This document shows positions 58,882 through 64,000 of a stretch of DNA of 64,000 nt, in pieces. The notes beneath the pieces are model-generated. The model was not told the origin of the DNA. It did no database searches and saw nothing but the letters and a program-made list of their open reading frames with translations. Source of the DNA: Artemia franciscana. Taxonomy: Eukaryota; Arthropoda; Branchiopoda; Anostraca; Artemiidae. The DNA is taken from NCBI RefSeq assembly GCF_032884065.1, contig NC_088873.1, positions 5,190,297 to 5,254,296 of the forward strand, read 5' to 3'. A program made the translations under genes and the position numbers. Positions within the stretch are counted from its first letter, which is position 1, and every line of letters begins with the position of its first letter.

Positions 58882-61650
58882 GAAACAGTCCCCTAAATAA
58901 TCTAAAACGCATTGTAAAAATTTCTAGAATGCCAATTAGTGATCGGTCAAAGCCTGAAGAATCCTTAGTCCCCAAAAATTCCTTCGGGCTCCAGAAAAAT
59001 CCTTAGGGCCAAAAAACAAGCACCAAATCATGCCAGGGATATGTCTAAAAAAGGCTTATTTTGCCAATTTCTATACTTTAAGCTATAAAACTGAAAATAA
59101 AAAAAAAACATTATGCGTAAAATAAAGTTACTCATCTTCAAAACACTATTTTATCAAAATTCGCATCTTAAGGTAATGCAAATAAAATTAAAAACAACTA
59201 ATCATATCCACACACAGAAATTAGACATGGCGTCTAACGAATGTCAGAGAAAAAAAAAAAAAAATAAAAAACAGTCCCCTAACTAATTTTAAACGCATTA
59301 TAAAAATTTCTAAAATGCCAATTAGTGATCGGACAAAGCCTAAAAACTCCTCACACCCTAAAAAAAATTATTTGGGGCACAAAAGAAATCCTTCAGGCGA
59401 CAGTGACGAAACAAACCATGTCTCGGATGTGTCTAAAAAAGGCTTATTTTGCCAACTTTTATACATTGAGCTATAAAGCCGAAGATTAAAAAAAAAAAAA
59501 TATGCATAAGAAAATAGATGCTCATTTGCGAATACAATTTTTTCAAGATATTTACTCTTACGGTACTGCAAATAAAATCTAAAGACAACTACTCACATCC
59601 ACACACAAAAATTAAACATGGCGTCTAACAAATATCAGGAAAAAAAAAATCGAAACTGTCCCCTAAATAATTTTGAACGCCTGAAGAATCCTCAGTACCC
59701 AAAAAATTCCTTCGGGCTCCAGAAAAACCCTTCAGGCTAAAAAGACAAGCACCAAATTATACCGGGGATATGTCTAAAAAAGGCTTATTTTGCCAATTTT
59801 TATAATTTAAGCTATAAAGCTGAAAATAAACAAAAAAAAAAATTACATTATGCATAAAATAAAGTTACTCATCTTTAAAACACGATTTTATCAAAATTCT
59901 CACTCTTAAGTTAATGCAAATAAAATTAAAAACAACTAATCATGTCCACACACAGAAATTAGACATGGCGTCTAACGAATGTCAGAAAAAAAAGTCCCCT
60001 AAAAAATTTTAACGCATTTTAAAATTTTCTATAATACCAAGTGATCGGACAAAGCATAAAAACTCCTCACCCTAAAAAAATCCTTTGGGACATAAAGCAA
60101 ATCCTTATGGCCACAGAGACGAGAAACAAACCATGCCTCAGACGTATCTAAAAAAGGCTTATTTTGCCAATTTTTATCCATTGAGCTATAGAGCCGAAGA
60201 TTAAAAAAAAATATGCATAAGAAAATAGATACTTATTTTCAAACAATTTTTCCAAAATATTTACACTTACGGTAATGCAAATAAAATTTAAAAACAACTA
60301 CTCACATCCACACACAAAAATTAAACATGGCGTCTAACGAATATCAGAGAAACAAAAAAAATTCCGAAGTCCCCTAACTAATTTTAAACGCATTATAGAA
60401 ATTATTAAAGTACCAATTAGTGATTAAACAAAGCCTGAAAATTCCTCACTCCCCAAAAAACTACTAAAATACCAGTTAGTGATCAAACAGAGCATAAAAA
60501 TCCGCAATTTAAAAATAAAACTCCTTTGGGCCATCGAAGATTTCTTTCAGGCCACAGAGACGAACAACAAATGACGTCGGAGATATGTCTAAAAAAGGCT
60601 TATTTTGCCATTTTTTATACATTAAAATATAATGTTAACAATTATTAAAAAGTAATGAGTATAAAGTATAGCTTCTCGCTTTAAATTCCATTCTTTTTTA
60701 AAATGTTTACTTTAACACCAATGTAAATAAAAATTTAGAAAAAATTACTCACATACACTCTTAAAAATCAGACATGGCGTCTAAACAATACCCGAGAAAC
60801 AAAAACAAACATCAAAATAGCCCAATAATAAATTTGAAACACACCTTAAAAATTACTAAAATACCAGTTAGTATCAAACAGAGCATGAAAAATCCTCACT
60901 CCCACAAAAATTCTTCTGGGACACCAAAAACTAAAAATCCTTCGGACCGTAGACAAGCACCGGGAAGACATATGCCCCCTATATATAGACATATGCCGGG
61001 GATATGTCTAAAAAAGCTTCATTTTATTAATTTTTATACATTAAACTTTTGGGCTGAATTTTTTTTCAATGCTGAGCATAAAATACAATTATTCATCTTC
61101 ACAGAACATTTTTTTTCAAAGCGTTTACTTTTACACGCTTATGCAAATTAAAAATTCAAAAACAGTTCCTCACATCAACCCTCAAAAATCAGACATGGCC
61201 TATAAAGAATACAAGAGAAACAAAAAATTCAAAACACCCCTACAACAAATGTGACACGCATCACAAAAATTACCAAAATACCCGTCAGTGATCAAACAAA
61301 GCATAGAAAAATCTTCGCACCCCCTAAAAATTCTGTTGGACTACCAAAAAAATTCTTTCAGGCCACAGAGACAAGCAAAAAATCATGCCGGAGATATGCC
61401 TAAAAAAGGCTTATTTTGCCAATTTTTGTATATTAAACCATATGACCAAAAATTTTTAAAAAATATGAAGTATAAAATATAGTCATTAATCTTTACATAA
61501 CATTTTTCTCACAGTTCTTACATTATATTTGAGCCAATCAAAAATTAAAAACAATTACCTACGTTCACTCTCAAAAATCAGACATGGCGTCTAATGACAA
61601 CCAGAGAAACAAAAAAATTCAAAATACCCCTATAACTAGCATAAAACACA
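55890..61650 (-). repeat. Tandem array of ~350-450-bp units (gene B first intron)
   Basis: At least eleven units, marked by the recurring block cacatccacacacaaaaatt...acatggcgtctaac at about 55976, 56617, 57968, 58797, 59206, 59594, 59940, 60301, 60748, 61171 and 61559. The spacing is 346-447 bp in the regular part. Each unit also has aaaaaaggcttattttgcca, tagtgatcaaacaaagcat and aaatccttcaggccacagag. Homopolymer A or T runs differ between units (56234-56268, 56510-56531, 58844-58879). Read with gene B, each unit carries TTAGACGCCATGT and, in several, ggatgtgagtag, a donor-like word. Open frames here are repeat translations. Confidence 0.88.
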
Positions 61651-61779
61651 TCATAAAAATTACTAAAATAACCTTTAGTGATTAGACAAAGCATAAAAAA
61701 ATCCTCCAACCAAGAAAAAATTCCTACGGACCTCAGAAAAATCGAAAAATAGGCACAAAATATTGAAAATTTCACTTAC

Positions 61780-61863
61780 AATTTAGCGCTCCTTTACTTT
61801 GAGAGAATTCCGCTGAAGCGTTTGATCCGACGCCAGATGAGACTTTTGGAGGCAAAGGCTCTT
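61780..61863 (-). other. Gene B noncoding first exon (predicted)
   Basis: On the minus strand the segment ends in the donor aaat|tgtaagtgaa (61780/61779) and aligns with the predicted first exon of gene A: gagcctttgcctc, tggcgtcggatcaaa, ggaattct and cgctaaattgtaagtgaa. The distance from CCAAT to donor is 89 bp here and 87 bp in gene A. The start site is unknown. Confidence 0.6.
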
Positions 61864-61892
61864 ATTGGTTGGTTTTAATAATGGCGTCAAAA
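61864..61892 (-). promoter_or_regulatory. Gene B promoter: E2F-like box and CCAAT
   Basis: Minus strand: TTTTGACGCC at 61892-61883, 14-bp spacer, CCAAT at 61868-61864. It aligns base for base with the gene A block (TTTTCCCGCC, 13-bp spacer, CCAAT). The E2F box here departs from consensus at two central bases. A second copy of the ATGGCGTCAAAA word sits about 255 bp further upstream because the flank is duplicated. Confidence 0.6.
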
Positions 61893-62406
61893 CCTGTATA
61901 TTAAATACGATAAAGAAGGAATTGAATATTCGTGTGAATATTTATAAATTGTGTATAAATATTTATAAATTAATATTGTGTATAGAATATTTATAATTAA
62001 TTATAAATACTTATAATTGTGTATAATATAATCTTGCGTATCAAAATAAGAAAGAACTTAGAAAAAGCTGATTTAGTTTATTTTTTAATTAATTTTTTTT
62101 TAAAGACAATAATAGAAACAGTGCCCCTGGTTCTATTAATGGCGTCAAAACTTGTATATTGAATACGATAAAGAAGGAATTGAATATTCGTGTGTGTTTA
62201 ACAAGTATATATGATTTTTTAATATTTGAGGGACAAAGATATGCAGAAGAATTTAAAATATTATTTAATTGAATCAGTTACTTTTGAAGCGCTGTAAATC
62301 TTGCGTATCAAACTAGGAAAGAACTTAGAAAAAGCTGATTTAGCTTTGCTTTACAATTAAATTTTTTTAAAGACAACAATAGAAACAGGGCCGCTGGTTC
62401 TATTAA
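61870..62406 (+). repeat. Tandem duplication of the gene B promoter flank, ~267-bp unit
   Basis: 61875-62138 and 62139-62402 share aatggcgtcaaaac-tgtatatt, aatacgataaagaaggaatt, gaatattcgtgtg, atcttgcgtatcaaa, agaacttagaaaaagctgat and ttctattaa. The first copy has a small internal expansion of atttataaatt. The distal copy ends exactly at the TTAA used by the piggyBac element. Confidence 0.85.
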
Positions 62407-64000
62407 CCCTTTCAGACCTGAACCAAGAAGGAGTTGCGTAAAAATTCTGAAAATAGCAGAGAGTGATCCTGGAGGTTCAACTAGAACAGGTTTATTTTTT
62501 TTAAATTTTTATTTCATTCCATATCCAAAATGTGAATGGTTACCATATGGTCACGTCAGGTATATACAGATACTATTTTAGGTGAAAATTTGTGAAACAG
62601 TTGCGATCTGAGTTCAAACACAGTCGAACTTTGCACTTCGAACACATGATTCGACTGGTTCCATCCCTAACGCACTTCTCATAGCGACACCTTCCCTTTT
62701 CAGTCGTATCCGGAAAATGCGAGGTCTGGTCAAACCTCTCTGATTCCGAAGGCATCCCGTCTCGCGAGGTAGTCGTATTGCGCATGGTCACTGATAAGGA
62801 TGGTCTTCCAACTCGAGGACTTTGAGATACGCCGGTAAGAACCAACCCACGAGCAATGTCCATTTTGAAGTACAGCAGAGACATGTGCTGAACATTGATC
62901 TGCTTACACTGTCGGCGGTGTATCAGCCAGGCGTTATTCACAGCCATGTCAAAGAAGTAGTACACAATCCTCATATACCATTTCTTAGAGTGAATGTCAG
63001 TCCTCTAAAGTTCCAGGAGCATGTCAGCAAGATCTACGCCCTCCATTGATTTGTTGTAGTCACGGACGATTCGGGGGCGATCAACTTCGACGTATTTCCG
63101 TGTTGTGCCATCCCATCTCTGACACTTATCAATTGGGGTGACTGCACAGTATAAAGAAGCCAAATGGACTGGTTTGTTGTCATACCATTTCACTACCGAT
63201 ACTTCTGAATGTCTTTCAAAACGGAAGTCCACCGACCCTCGTCCTTTCTTCTTCATGCTGGCGTCGGTATCTAGAACAGCACCCCTCATTCTGTTGCTGC
63301 GTATCGTACCACATGACTCGATGCCATATTCAACCCGGAGCTTGTGAATGAGATCGATGCCAGTATAGAAGTTATCAAAGAACAACTTGAAGTTCATGAA
63401 CCTTGGCAGATTTTCTACAAGCCGAAGGACAACGTCAGTACCTTGGCCAAGTTCAGAAATTTCAACAGCTCCTCTTCCTGTATATATCTCTATGTCATAC
63501 ACTATTCCGCTGATGCCGGCTCTCGTGAAAACCTTTACACCCCACGAGTGGGGCTTGTCCTTCAAGTACTGTCGAAATCCAATTGTTCCTTTGAATGGGA
63601 TCATCTGTTCGTCAATACTTTGGATCTCTTCAGGGTCTATTTTTTTCAGATTCTCCCTGAATGCGTCGTATAGTCTTCTGATCTTGAACAGTTTATCTGG
63701 ACCAACCTCCCCTTTCGGTATCATTAAGGTGTCATCGCAAATGTGGAAAAAAAACCTCAAGCTGATGAACCTATCTCTGCTCATGGTATCAGCCACCGGG
63801 GAATATCGTATTCCATTCTCCCAGTACATTCTAATAGCCGGAAGTTTGAGAATGCTCATAAGCATTTGAACTCCAAGAAATCTGCGCAGCTCTTCAAGGG
63901 AAAATTTCAGAGCAAGATTTTTCTTTCTCATGGCATTCAGATTCGTTTGGTCCACAATGTTTGAAAGAATGTCTTCTGTGATAAACATTCGGAAGAGATC
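62407..64000 (-). mobile_element. piggyBac element, runs off the window end
   Basis: It starts CCCTTTCAGACC immediately after TTAA (62403-62406), the piggyBac target site and typical CCCTTT terminus. The transposase gene is on the minus strand. The other end lies outside the window. Confidence 0.85.
62573..64000 (-). pseudogene. piggyBac transposase, partial at window edge, one nonsense codon
   Basis: The frame is open from the window edge to 63008, then continues in phase from 63004 to the natural stop at 62573. The only break is TAG at 63007-63005 (LLEL*RTDIHSKKWYMRIVY), where relatives have tyrosine. DDE residues are present: SIDEQMIPFKG, FFDNFYTG and EGVDLADM. Other family blocks are MSRDRFISLRFFFHICDD, KPHSWGVKVFTRAGISGIVY and WDGTTRKYVEV, and a C-terminal cysteine-rich zinc-binding domain (RCRYEKCVRDG, MCSKCKVRLCLNSDRNC). 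piggyBac transposases cut and paste DNA at TTAA. The N-terminus lies beyond the window, so length cannot be compared. The single stop may be a polymorphism, a sequencing error or a young inactivation. Confidence 0.88.

Larger units (their letters stand above)
54132..61779 (-). other. Gene B predicted first intron (7.6 kb), mostly tandem repeats
   Basis: Bounded by the predicted donor tgtaagtgaa (61779) and the acceptor at 54132. 54140-54860 shows no gene; an alternative short 5' exon ending at a gtgagt donor near 54447 cannot be excluded. The rest is two tandem arrays, listed separately. Confidence 0.5.

Noticed and set aside
60774-61151. 125-codon plus-strand frame starting MASKQYPRNKNK
   Set aside because: It spans one unit of the intronic tandem array; neighbouring units have stops in the same frame.
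61901-62050. Possible short tRNA or small RNA gene in the atttataaatt-rich stretch
   Set aside because: Only an AT-rich expansion inside a tandem duplication; no A/B boxes or cloverleaf.

Overview
The window is AT-rich, intron-rich animal DNA, densely packed with transposon remnants, satellites and microsatellites. Arthropod-type LINE, Helitron, hAT and piggyBac remnants together with long (TA)n tracts suggest an arthropod, most likely a crustacean. This is an inference from style; no marker gene fixes the species.

The only host genes I can support are two small AT-hook (HMGA-like) chromatin-protein genes arranged tail to tail. Gene A (+) has coding exons at 24860-24925, 27555-27665 and 33821-33928 (94 aa). 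Gene B (-) has coding exons at 54114-54034, 50321-50214 and 44573-44475 (95 aa). Both have one AT-hook per exon, only phase-0 introns, a lysine-rich middle and an acidic serine-rich tail. Each ATG is preceded by a splice acceptor. A matching promoter and noncoding first exon can be found for both: an E2F-like box, CCAAT about 14 bp further on, and a GTAAGTGAA donor about 87-89 bp after that (A near 21710-21825, B near 61892-61774 on the minus strand). This indicates an inverted duplication of a whole transcription unit, about 40 kb from promoter to promoter, whose introns later filled with repeats.

Region by region. 1-11.55 kb is a nest of mobile elements: a Helitron helicase tail, a tandem-unit repeat family, and a 9.6-kb hAT-type element with an exact 8-bp target duplication that holds other repeats, a LINE piece, a tiny perfect-arm MITE and a reverse-transcriptase remnant. 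13.5-18.9 kb holds a LINE fragment (-) and a nearly full-length but decayed LINE (+) whose ORF1 appears to contain a PWWP chromatin-reader domain. 19-24 kb holds MITEs, microsatellites and the gene A promoter. 24.8-34.05 kb is gene A with LINE, SINE and satellite insertions in its introns. 34-44 kb is the intergenic region between the two 3' ends, with satellites and a second decayed LINE. 44.4-61.9 kb is gene B: intron 2 is filled with satellites, intron 1 holds a dead piggyBac, and the intron after the noncoding exon consists almost entirely of tandem repeats. 62.4 kb to the end is a second, nearly intact piggyBac running off the window edge.

Functionally, both host genes should encode nuclear proteins that bind the minor groove of AT-rich DNA. 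Everything else is mobile or repetitive. All element calls come from reading translations and repeats by eye, with no database search.
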